In this document: positions 17,915 through 24,822 of the stretch, piece by piece | Layout of the letters: every line of letters begins with the position of its first letter | How positions within the stretch are numbered: position 1 is the first letter of the stretch | From: Actinomycetospora sp. TBRC 11914 | Lineage (GTDB): Bacteria > Actinomycetota > Actinomycetes > Mycobacteriales > Pseudonocardiaceae | Direction of reading: 5' to 3' | DNA length: 64,000 nt | Assembly: GCF_012933465.1 (NCBI RefSeq) | Contig: NZ_JABBND010000007.1 | Span: 166,070-230,069, forward strand | Program-made: the position numbers and the translations under genes | The notes under the pieces: generated by a model | The model's input: only the letters and a program-made list of their open reading frames with translations | The model's database searches: none | Told to the model about the DNA's origin: nothing

Positions 17915-19057
17915 ATGACCGCAATCGCCGCAGTACCCGGGACACGCTGGACCCGCAGCCAGCGCGTGCAGCTCTCGGTGATCGTCGCCGTGGTGTGCCT
18001 GCTGCACGTGGCCGGGTGGACGCTCTACCTCGCGCTGACCTCCGGGCCGTTGGGGGCGGGTGCGTTCGCCGGGGCCGGCGTGCTCGCCTACGTCCTGGGT
18101 GTCCGGCACGCCTTCGACGCCGACCACATCGCCGCGATCGACGACACCACCCGCCTGATGGTCCAGCGCGGGCGTCGCCCGGTCGGGGTCGGGTTCTTCT
18201 TCGCGATGGGCCACTCCTCGGTCGTGGTGATCCTCGGACTGGTCGTCGCGCTGGCCGCGGGGCTCGCGAGCTCGAGCGGCATCGACACCTTCCGCGAGGT
18301 CGGCGGAGCGGTGTCCACCGTGGTCGCCATGGTGTTCCTGGGCCTCGTCGCGATCCTCAACGCGATGGTGCTCGTCGGGATCGTCGGGTCCTGGCGGGCG
18401 CTGCGCCGCGGCCGGCTCGACGAGGCCGAGCTCGAGCGCCAGCTGCTCAACCGGGGGCTGGTCAACCGCATCCTCGGCGGGCGCGCCCGCGCCCTCATCC
18501 GGCACTCGTGGCACATGTACCCGCTCGGACTGCTGTTCGGGCTCGGCCTGGAGACCGCCTCCGAGGTCACCCTGCTGACCCTGTCGGCGTCGACGGCCTC
18601 CACCGCCGGCGGGACCGGCGGCGGAGCGGCGCTGCTGGCCGCGCTCACGCTGCCGCTGCTGTTCGCCGCGGGGATGAGCGCGTTCGACACCGCCGACGGG
18701 CTGCTGATGTCGATCGCCTACTCCTGGTCGAACCGCAGCCCCGCGCGGCGGCTGTTCTACAACATCGCGACGACCGCGGCGACGGTCACGGTGGCCGGGT
18801 TCATCGCCGCGGTCTACCTCGCCGGGGTCCTCGCCGACGACCTCGGGCTGAGCGCCCTCGCCGGCTTCGCCGGGCTCGCCGACGACTTCGAGCTGCTCGG
18901 CTACCTGATCGTCGGCTTCTTCGTGCTCGTCTGGGGTGGCGCCGCCCTGCTCTGGCGCCTCGGCGGCTTCGAACGACGTCACGAGGGCGCGGCCCTCGTG
19001 ACCGCCGTGGGAGCGCCGGAGCAGGTTCCGACCACCACCGAGGAGACACCGCCGTGA
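17915..19057 (+). CDS. NiCoT-family nickel/cobalt transporter (HoxN/NixA type)
   Basis: This 380-residue inner-membrane permease imports Ni2+ and/or Co2+. All NiCoT signatures are visible: RHAFDADHIAAIDDTTR (HX4DH), FFFAMGHSSVV, LGLETASEV in place of LGxDTATE, and AGMSAFDTADG. Eight membrane segments fit. GAGAGGA precedes ATG 17915. Its stop overlaps the peroxiredoxin start as GTGA. No urease, hydrogenase or cobalt nitrile hydratase gene is present in the window, so the metal user is either elsewhere or among the island's unknown proteins. Confidence 0.92.
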   Translation: MTAIAAVPGTRWTRSQRVQLSVIVAVVCLLHVAGWTLYLALTSGPLGAGAFAGAGVLAYVLGVRHAFDADHIAAIDDTTRLMVQRGRRPVGVGFFFAMGHSSVVVILGLVVALAAGLASSSGIDTFREVGGAVSTVVAMVFLGLVAILNAMVLVGIVGSWRALRRGRLDEAELERQLLNRGLVNRILGGRARALIRHSWHMYPLGLLFGLGLETASEVTLLTLSASTASTAGGTGGGAALLAALTLPLLFAAGMSAFDTADGLLMSIAYSWSNRSPARRLFYNIATTAATVTVAGFIAAVYLAGVLADDLGLSALAGFAGLADDFELLGYLIVGFFVLVWGGAALLWRLGGFERRHEGAALVTAVGAPEQVPTTTEETPP

Positions 19058-19533
19058 TCGCCGTGGGAGCACAGGTGCCGGACGTGGCGCTCAAGGCCGT
19101 CACGCCGTCGGGCACCGAGGACGTGCGGACCGGTCAGCTGCTGAGCACCGGGAAGGTCGTGCTGTTCGGGGTGCCGGGAGCCTTCACCCCGGTCTGCAGC
19201 GACTTCCACCTCCCGGGGTTCGTCCTGCGGACCGACGACATCAAGGCCAAGGGCGTCGACACCATCGCGTGCGTCTCGGTGAACGACGCCTTCGTCATGG
19301 CGGCCTGGGCGAGGACCGAGGACGCCGACGGCCTGGTGATGCTCGCCGACGACGCCGCCCGCTTCACCGCCGCGATGGGGCTCGACACCGACGCGTCGAG
19401 CTTCGGCCTCGGGACCCGCTCGCGGCGCTATGCCGCGATCATCTCCGACGGCGTGATCACCTCGCTCGAGGTGGAGCGGGAGTTCGTCGACCACGAGGTG
19501 TCCACCGCCGAGCACGTGCTCGCCGCGCTCTAG
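19054..19533 (+). CDS. Peroxiredoxin (Prx5/AhpE-like)
   Basis: This 159-residue thiol peroxidase reduces hydrogen peroxide and organic peroxides in the cytoplasm. The peroxidatic site is PGAFTPVCS, followed by DFHLPGF, and CVSVNDAFVMAAWAR is the usual Prx5 block. GTG 19054 overlaps the transporter stop by four bases, and GAGGAG lies upstream. A second cysteine (IACVSV) could be resolving or incidental. Placement next to a metal importer suggests protection against metal-driven oxidation. Confidence 0.9.
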   Translation: MIAVGAQVPDVALKAVTPSGTEDVRTGQLLSTGKVVLFGVPGAFTPVCSDFHLPGFVLRTDDIKAKGVDTIACVSVNDAFVMAAWARTEDADGLVMLADDAARFTAAMGLDTDASSFGLGTRSRRYAAIISDGVITSLEVEREFVDHEVSTAEHVLAAL

Positions 19534-19542
19534 GGGCGCCCG

Positions 19543-20019
19543 GTGGACGCCGCGCTCCTCCCGGAGTACGCCCGGTGGCTCGACCGGCTGACCGCGACGT
19601 ACGAGGCGATCGCCTACACCTGCCGGGTCCGCCTCGGTGACCGCGCGACCGCGGACGCCGTCGCCGTGCGGGTGGCGGCCGGGCTCGTCGCCCGTCCCGC
19701 GGTGTTCCGCCACTGGGGGCTCCCCTACTCGGGCCGCATCGCGCGGCTCGCCGAGGACGCCATCGCGGACGCGCGGGCAGGCCGTCTCGACCGGGGCGGG
19801 AGCTGGCCCGCCCTCCACCGGGCCCTGGCCGAGGTCCCGGTCGACATCCAGACCACGTTCGTCCTGACCTGCGTCGACGGCCTCCCCGACGAGGAGGTGG
19901 CGGCGCACTGCGGCTGTGACCCGGCGACGGCGGGGCGGCGGCGGACCGACGCGGTGGAGCACGTCCGCGCCGTCGCCGGCGAGCACGGCGCGGCGGGCAC
20001 CCACCACGAGGAGAGGTGA
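19543..20019 (+). CDS. Sigma-70-like helix-turn-helix protein, degenerate
   Basis: This 158-residue protein is of unknown function. Its C-terminal half (LAEVPVDIQTTFVLTCVDGL followed by PDEEVAAHCGCDPATAGRRR) resembles ECF sigma region 4, in the pattern LPxxxRxxxxLxxxxGLxxxEIAxxLG. The N-terminal half is helical and only loosely like region 2. It begins at GTG 19543, 9 bp after the peroxiredoxin stop, and is followed at once by a small island-family gene. It may be a regulator derived from a sigma factor; DNA binding is untested. Confidence 0.6.
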   Translation: MDAALLPEYARWLDRLTATYEAIAYTCRVRLGDRATADAVAVRVAAGLVARPAVFRHWGLPYSGRIARLAEDAIADARAGRLDRGGSWPALHRALAEVPVDIQTTFVLTCVDGLPDEEVAAHCGCDPATAGRRRTDAVEHVRAVAGEHGAAGTHHEER

Positions 20020-20025
20020 CGACCC

Positions 20026-20325
20026 GTGCCCCTGGACTGGGCGGGCCTGCAGCGCGAGTTCGGCGCCGGCGGCGAGATCCCGACGGTCGCCGGCGGCAAG
20101 ACCCTGCGCATCACCGCCGTGGACGACCGGTACGTCCACATCGCGCACTCGCTGTGGCGTGACCAGCTCGCCCGCGAGCACCTGGAGAAGGCGGTCGCGC
20201 TGATCGAGGCCGACGCGATGACGCGCCACGCCGGACTGTTCGCCGAGGAGTACCGCACGATGGTCGCCGACGTCCGCGCGACGTCCGTCGCCCACGTGCT
20301 CAAGCATCTCGGCGTCCTGGAATGA
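20026..20325 (+). CDS. Small protein, member 3 of the three-paralogue island family
   Basis: This 99-residue soluble protein starts at GTG 20026 after GAGGAGAGG. It shares with the 15753-16052 copy the LDW start, AVDDRYVHI, HSLWRDQL, HLEKAVALIE, an MTR-x-A turn, YRTMVAD and VLKHLGVLE. Its stop overlaps the next ATG (ATGA), so the two are coupled. Being in a second transcription unit away from the tubulin-like genes, it extends the island beyond the amidase operon. No domain was recognised. Confidence 0.82.
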   Translation: MPLDWAGLQREFGAGGEIPTVAGGKTLRITAVDDRYVHIAHSLWRDQLAREHLEKAVALIEADAMTRHAGLFAEEYRTMVADVRATSVAHVLKHLGVLE

Positions 20326-20849
20326 GCGCGGCCGGGACCACCTACGAGCTCCACGGTGTGGTCGCCGCCCCGGACGTCCTCGAGCCGCTGTGCGACAGGT
20401 ACCCGCACGCGCGCCCCGCGCTGCTCGACGGCGCCGAGCTCGCGCTGCTGCCGCTCTGCGAGCAGCTGCTCCACGACATCGACCTCGCCGGGGTCCCCAT
20501 GGGCCCCGAGTGGGCGTTCGACCGCCTGTCCTCCGGCCTGGCCGCGGTGCTCACCGCGGCCTCCCGCCGCGGCACCGTCGTCTACCTGGAGGCGGACTAC
20601 GCCGGCGGCCTCGGGCGGCAGTCCGCGGTGGCGTGGCTGGACTGCCACCTCGTGTACGGCCCGGAGGTCCTGCTCCCCGACGAGCCGTTCCCCGTGCCGA
20701 CCCGCGACGCCACCGGCGGCGCCCCCGTCGTCGCGGCCCTGCGCTACCTCGGCGTCCAGGCGGTCGGAGCCCGGGACGAGTTCGTCGTGCTGGGCCTCGG
20801 ACGCCACCGCAGCACCCGGGAGTGGTGCACCGCGGGGCTCCGGAGGTGA
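20322..20849 (+). CDS. Orphan protein translationally coupled to small protein 3
   Basis: This 175-residue protein matches nothing I recognise. It begins MSAAGTTYELHGVVAAPDVL, has a central VVYLEADYAGGLGRQSAVAW segment, and lacks signal peptide or membrane helices. The fold looks alpha/beta. ATG 20322 overlaps the preceding stop by one base pair step (ATGA), implying fixed stoichiometry with small protein 3. A role as an immunity, chaperone or scaffold partner would be guesswork. Confidence 0.7.
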   Translation: MSAAGTTYELHGVVAAPDVLEPLCDRYPHARPALLDGAELALLPLCEQLLHDIDLAGVPMGPEWAFDRLSSGLAAVLTAASRRGTVVYLEADYAGGLGRQSAVAWLDCHLVYGPEVLLPDEPFPVPTRDATGGAPVVAALRYLGVQAVGARDEFVVLGLGRHRSTREWCTAGLRR

Positions 20850-20883
20850 CGCGTCCGTCGGCGGCGCGGACCCGGACCCTCGC

Positions 20884-20889
20884 TAGCGT
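20884..20889 (+). promoter_or_regulatory. -10 box of the ZIP transporter gene (leaderless)
   Basis: TAGCGT lies 6 nt before GTG 20896 with no Shine-Dalgarno. Confidence 0.45.
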
Positions 20890-20895
20890 GGCCCG

Positions 20896-21615
20896 GTGCT
20901 CGCCCGCGCGGTCCTCTTCTCCCTGATCCCCGTCCTCGCCGCCGGCGTCTCGGGGGTCGTGGCGGCGCTGCGCCCACCCGGGCGGCGGGTGACCAGCGGC
21001 ATCCAGCACTTCGCCGCCGGCGTCGTGTTCGCCGCGGCCGCGATCGAGCTGCTGCCCGGGGTGCTGCGCCAGCAGCCGTGGGTGGCGATCGTCGGGTTCG
21101 CGGCCGGGATCGTGGTGATGTTCGCCTTCCGGGCGGTCTCCTCGTCGCTCGAACGGCGCCGGACCGCCGCCGGCCCGGCGCTGCCGGTCGGGCTGGCCGT
21201 CGCCACCGGCGTCGACTTCGCCGTCGACGGCCTCGTGCTCGGGGCGGGGTTCGCCGAGGCGCCGACCACCGGGGTGCTGCTCACGGTGGCCCTGGCCGTC
21301 GAGTACCTCTTCGTCGGGCTCTCGCTGTCGGCCTCCATGAGCCGCGGGGCGTCCCGCCGGCTGACCGCGGCGGCGCCGACCGCGCTCTCGCTGCTCACCG
21401 TCGCCGGGACCGCCGTCGGGGCCCTGTTGCTCGCCAACGCCTCGCCGGCCCTGCTCGGCGGGGTCCTCGCCTTCGGGGCGGTCGCGTTCATGTACCTCGC
21501 CACCGAGGAGCTGCTCGTCGAGGCGCACGAGCAGGGCGAGACCGCCCTCGGGTCGGTGGGCTTCTTCGTCGGCTTCCTGATCTACCTGCTGCTCGACGAG
21601 CTCATCGGTCGGTGA
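20896..21615 (+). CDS. ZIP-family divalent metal transporter
   Basis: This 239-residue membrane protein has eight predicted helices. Helix IV carries ATGVDFAVDGLVLGAGF (the usual HNxxDG histidine is replaced) and helix V carries TVALAVEYLFVGLSLSASM, the GufA/ZIP-like pair of metal-site helices. The usual HxxxE residues are only partly kept, so metal specificity may be altered. The gene starts at GTG 20896 and appears leaderless. It is the last rightward gene of the island and converges on the VOC gene across a 24-bp palindrome. Confidence 0.7.
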   Translation: MLARAVLFSLIPVLAAGVSGVVAALRPPGRRVTSGIQHFAAGVVFAAAAIELLPGVLRQQPWVAIVGFAAGIVVMFAFRAVSSSLERRRTAAGPALPVGLAVATGVDFAVDGLVLGAGFAEAPTTGVLLTVALAVEYLFVGLSLSASMSRGASRRLTAAAPTALSLLTVAGTAVGALLLANASPALLGGVLAFGAVAFMYLATEELLVEAHEQGETALGSVGFFVGFLIYLLLDELIGR

Positions 21616-21654
21616 TCCCCGGGAGCGAGCGAGGGGCACCGTCGCTCGGGTAGA

Positions 21655-21678
21655 CCGGCGGTGGGCGCCCACCGCCGG
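21655..21678. terminator. 24-bp perfect palindrome, bidirectional terminator
   Basis: CCGGCGGTGGGC followed by its exact complement lies between the convergent ZIP and VOC genes. A second 7-bp inverted repeat (CGAGCGA/TCGCTCG, 21626-21648) is beside it. Confidence 0.6.
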
Positions 21679-21685
21679 AACCGGC

Positions 21686-22390
21686 TCAGCCGCGCTCGAG
21701 CACCGCGAACCGCGCGCCCGACGGGTCGGCGAGGACGGCCCGGCGACCGAAGGCACCCGTCGTCGGGACCTCGAGGACCTCGCCGCCGGCGTTCCCGACG
21801 GCGGCCGCGGCGGCCTCCACGTCGGGCACGCCGAAGTGCACCAGCCAGTGCGGCAGCGCGTCGCCGGCGAACACGACCGCGCCCAGGGCCGGGCCGTCGC
21901 GGTGCAGCGTCGTGGTGCCGGGCTCGTCGGTCGGCTCGTGGGTGTGGCCCAGGACGGTGCCGTAGAACGTCCTGGTCTGGCCCGGCTCGGCCGACGCCGC
22001 CTCGACCCACGCCGGGCCGTCGCCGGGGTCGTCGGCCTCCCACAGCCCGACGACGGCCCCGCCCGCATCAAGGGCGACGACGACGAGGCCGCCGCGCCCG
22101 TCGTCGTCGGGACCGTCCAGCAGCATCCCGCCGGCCTCCTCGAGACGCTCCGCGGCGTCGGCGGCGTCGTCGACGGCGAAGTAGAGCGTCCAGCCGGGCG
22201 GGCTCCCGTCGGGGGCGCCGAGGCCGGCGACGCGGCGGCCGTGGGCGGACGCCACCGCGACGTGGTGGTCGGCCGCGTCGTCGTCGGTGAACGACCAGCC
22301 GAGCACCGCGGCGTAGAACGCGATCACGCCGGGGGTGTCCCCGACGATCGCGAGGTCCGCCCAGCAGGGCCTGCCGTCCGTCGTCCCCAC
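21686..22390 (-). CDS. Two-domain VOC/glyoxalase-like protein
   Basis: This 234-residue protein contains two tandem VOC (glyoxalase/bleomycin-resistance) modules. The first (about 5-120) has FYAAVLGWSF and LYFAVDDAADAAERLEEAGG; the second (about 125-230) has FYGTVLGHTH, HFGVPDVEAAAAAVGNAGGE and ADPSGARFAVLE. Such proteins bind metals or small molecules and act as dioxygenases, lyases or resistance proteins; substrate unknown. It is leftward, starting at ATG 22390, with repeat copy B 43 bp upstream. Confidence 0.85.
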   Translation of the reverse strand: MGTTDGRPCWADLAIVGDTPGVIAFYAAVLGWSFTDDDAADHHVAVASAHGRRVAGLGAPDGSPPGWTLYFAVDDAADAAERLEEAGGMLLDGPDDDGRGGLVVVALDAGGAVVGLWEADDPGDGPAWVEAASAEPGQTRTFYGTVLGHTHEPTDEPGTTTLHRDGPALGAVVFAGDALPHWLVHFGVPDVEAAAAAVGNAGGEVLEVPTTGAFGRRAVLADPSGARFAVLERG

Positions 22391-22432
22391 CCGGCGAGTG
22401 TGACGGCTCCCCCCGTCGGGGCGCTCGTCGTC

Positions 22433-22480
22433 GGTGTGCGTTTCCTGACGCTGGATGTCTGCGATGCGACACCGCTGACG
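22433..22480 (-). repeat. 48-bp dispersed repeat, copy B
   Basis: Matches 1385-1432 with about six mismatches. As with copy A, it is upstream of a leftward gene, here the VOC gene, and in the same orientation relative to it. Confidence 0.7.
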
Positions 22481-22513
22481 TCACCGGTCCGGCCCGATGA
22501 CCCCGGACACACG

Positions 22514-22546
22514 ACGACCCCCGCCGCGGGAGCTGGCGGGGGTCGT
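22514..22546 (-). terminator. Terminator of tRNA-Ala
   Basis: Perfect 12-bp stem ACGACCCCCGCC with a 9-nt loop, 14 bp downstream of the leftward tRNA. Confidence 0.75.
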
Positions 22547-22559
22547 GGAGATCGTGGAG

Positions 22560-22632
22560 TGGAGCTGAGGGGAATCGAACCCCTGACCTACTCGATGCGA
22601 ACGAGTCGCGCTACCAACTGCGCCACAGCCCC
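22560..22632 (-). tRNA. tRNA-Ala (anticodon CGC)
   Basis: A 73-nt cloverleaf on the minus strand. The acceptor stem is GGGGCTG/CAGCTCC with one G-U pair, the D-arm GCGC/GCGC, and the anticodon stem ACTCG/CGAGT around loop TTCGCAT (CGC, reading GCG). The T-arm contains GGTTCGATTCC, and the discriminator is A. CCA is not encoded. A strong terminator follows. Confidence 0.95.
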
Positions 22633-22765
22633 AACGCGGAGAACACTACCAACCGCACGCACCGAGCCCGCTGCCGGGTGGTCGCCCGCGGAACCCGTCG
22701 GGGGAGGCAGGTTCCGTGGACGGCCACCCGGCAGCGGGCCCGGGCGGCACACGTGGAGTGCGGGG

Positions 22766-23776
22766 TCAGGCGCCGGCGGCGATCCGCCGGTAGGCCGGGA
22801 CGCGGGAGTCGGACAGGTCGTGGAAGGCCGGGTCCTCGTCGGTGTCGGCGACGAGCTCCATGCCCTCGGGCACCTCGGGGGCCGGGCTGCGCGGGGCGAT
22901 CCAGCGCGGGGCGGGGACGTCGACGTCGTCGTCGGGGTCCTCGTCGTCGGAGGCGTCCGCGTCGTCGGCGGGGTGGTCGTACCCGTCGTCGTCGAGGTCG
23001 TCCGCCGAGCCCCAGCGGTCGACGTCGGCCAGCCGCGCCTCGTGCTCGACCTGGCGCTCGTGGCGGGCCTCGAGCGCCCGGCGCTCGCCGGTGAGCCGGG
23101 CCAGGCGGCGACGGCGGACCTCGTCCTCGATCCGCGTCTGGCGGCGCAGGAAGACGAGGTAGCCGACCAGCCCGATGTCGGTGACGACGTGCAGCCACCA
23201 CAGCACGGGCGAGACGACCAGCGCCGCGAGCAGGGAGAGCACCGCGATCGCGATGAGCCCGAGCGCCACCCGCTGGCGGAAGGAGTAGCGGGCGTGCGCG
23301 GCGGCGGCCGCGGCGTCGGCGTCGAACCCGCCGCGGCCGGGGCGGTAGGCCCGCGGCCGGTACCCGGCGTCGTCGTATCCGTCGTACCCGGCGTCGTCGT
23401 ACCCGTCGTCGTGGTGCGCGGTCGCGAGGCGGCCCTCGTCGTCGTGGTCGTCCATGCCCTCGTCCTCCCCGGCGTCGTCCCGGACCGGCCCGCGGGGGCG
23501 CCGGCGCTCGAGCACGCGGCCCTGCGGCGCGTCACCCGTCCTGCCCGTCGTGTCCCCGGTGTCGTCCGGGGCGGTGTCGGTGTCCGTCTCCGGCTCCGGC
23601 TCGGCGGTGGTCGCCGTGGCCGTCGTCGTGGTGGAGCGCTCCGGCCGGGCGAGCACGCGGGAGCTCAGGTGCGCCTCGGCGGGCCGCGGCACCATCTGGC
23701 GCCGGCGGGCGACCACCGGCACCAGGACGGCCAGCCACGCCACCACGAGCGCGGCGAACACCAGCGAGCTCGGCAC
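22766..23776 (-). CDS. glpR: GlpR/SepX divisome membrane protein
   Basis: This 336-residue protein starts at GTG 23776 after GGGAGGG. One N-terminal helix (PSSLVFAALVVAWLAVLVPV) is followed by RRRQMVPRP, a disordered Asp/Thr/Tyr-rich region with GYDDAGYD repeats, and two further helices (VALGLIAIAVLSLLAALVV and a WWLHVVTDIGLVGYLVFL-like segment). A basic coiled-coil and an acidic tail complete it. This architecture matches the actinobacterial gephyrin-like receptor GlpR (SepX in Streptomyces), which couples Glp to FtsZ and Wag31. The glp gene lies 1 kb upstream, as expected. Confidence 0.82.
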   Translation of the reverse strand: MPSSLVFAALVVAWLAVLVPVVARRRQMVPRPAEAHLSSRVLARPERSTTTTATATTAEPEPETDTDTAPDDTGDTTGRTGDAPQGRVLERRRPRGPVRDDAGEDEGMDDHDDEGRLATAHHDDGYDDAGYDGYDDAGYRPRAYRPGRGGFDADAAAAAAHARYSFRQRVALGLIAIAVLSLLAALVVSPVLWWLHVVTDIGLVGYLVFLRRQTRIEDEVRRRRLARLTGERRALEARHERQVEHEARLADVDRWGSADDLDDDGYDHPADDADASDDEDPDDDVDVPAPRWIAPRSPAPEVPEGMELVADTDEDPAFHDLSDSRVPAYRRIAAGA

Positions 23777-24096
23777 GTCCGCCCTCCCCGACCCGGACCT
23801 GACCCGACACGGGGACCCGCTCCTCCGTGAGGAGCAAGCCCCTCGGTCCGGTGCCCGAAGGTCCGTGACCGACGCTCGCCACGCTAGTCACACGAGTCCC
23901 ATGCGCCCCGCAGCCGACACGGCGTGTCGTGCGCGAACCGTGACCGTCACCCTCCAGTGAGGGAAACCCACGCACGCCGCCGGCGGCTGATACCACTCGA
24001 TGGGCTGGCGGTCGAGAGTTCCACGCTGGGCCGTGTGGGTGGTCCAGGACGGGTTGAGGCCCGGGTGGAGCATCGAGGGTGCCGGAGGAGCGCGGC
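23777..24096 (-). promoter_or_regulatory. Leader and promoter region of glpR
   Basis: This 320-bp gap holds a perfect GCTCCTC-CGT-GAGGAGC hairpin at 23819-23835, 43 bp before the glpR start, and a TAGCGT -10-like box on the minus strand near 23883. No gene was recognised. The hairpin may affect glpR mRNA stability. Confidence 0.4.
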
Positions 24097-24768
24097 TCAG
24101 GCCCGCGCGACGCGCCCGGAACGCAGCAGGCGCCCGACGAGGCCGTCGGGCAGCACGTCCTCGGCGGTCACGGCGAGCACGATGTGGTCGCGCCAGTCGC
24201 CGTCGACCTCGAGGTAGCGCTTGAGCAGCCCCTCCTCGCGGAAGCCGAGCTTCTCGAGCACCCGCAGGCTCGCGGCGTTCTCGGGCCGGACGGTGGCCTC
24301 CACGCGGTGCAGGCCCACCCGGGAGAAGCAGTGGTCGACGGCGAGGGCCACGGCCGCCGTCGTCACCCCCTTCCCGGCGTGCTCGGCGGAGACCCAGTAG
24401 CCGACGTAGGCCGAGAGCAGCGGCTCGCGCACGATGTTGCCGACGACGACCTGGCCGCAGAACCGGCCGTCGATCGTCAGCGCGTAGGGCAGGGCGGTCC
24501 CGGCGCGGCCCATCGCCCGCAACGTCCCCCACCGGCCGGGCCACTCGACGAGGGCGTTGTGGTCGGACCAGCGCCCGGGCGGCATCGGCTCCCAGGGGGT
24601 GAGGTAGGCCTCGTCGCGCAGCCGCAGGCGCGACCACTCGCGGCCGTCACGGAAGCGCACCGGGCGCAGCGACACGACTCCGGCGGGGGTGCGCAGCGAG
24701 CGCAGGTGGTCCGGCCAGCCGGGGTGGCGGCCCGTGGGTCGCGTCCCTCCCCAGATCGGCACGGCCAT
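24097..24768 (-). CDS. GNAT acetyltransferase, RimJ/RimL type
   Basis: This 223-residue acetyl-CoA-dependent N-acetyltransferase is of the RimJ class. Blocks are VSLRPVRFRDGREWSRLR, LSAYVGYWVSAEHAGKGVTT (motif A, Q/RxxGxG/A-like) and RVEATVRPENAASLRVLEKL. It may acetylate ribosomal protein N-termini or, given the locus, a divisome protein. A TAGAAC sequence lies 6 nt before ATG 24768, hinting at a leaderless start. The conserved order glp-GNAT-glpR matches M. tuberculosis Rv0994-Rv0996. Confidence 0.88.
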   Translation of the reverse strand: MAVPIWGGTRPTGRHPGWPDHLRSLRTPAGVVSLRPVRFRDGREWSRLRLRDEAYLTPWEPMPPGRWSDHNALVEWPGRWGTLRAMGRAGTALPYALTIDGRFCGQVVVGNIVREPLLSAYVGYWVSAEHAGKGVTTAAVALAVDHCFSRVGLHRVEATVRPENAASLRVLEKLGFREEGLLKRYLEVDGDWRDHIVLAVTAEDVLPDGLVGRLLRSGRVARA

Positions 24769-24822
24769 CCCGCCGTTCTAGCAGAGGCCCCGGTGCCTCC
24801 GGCCGGCGAGCACGGAGCGCAC

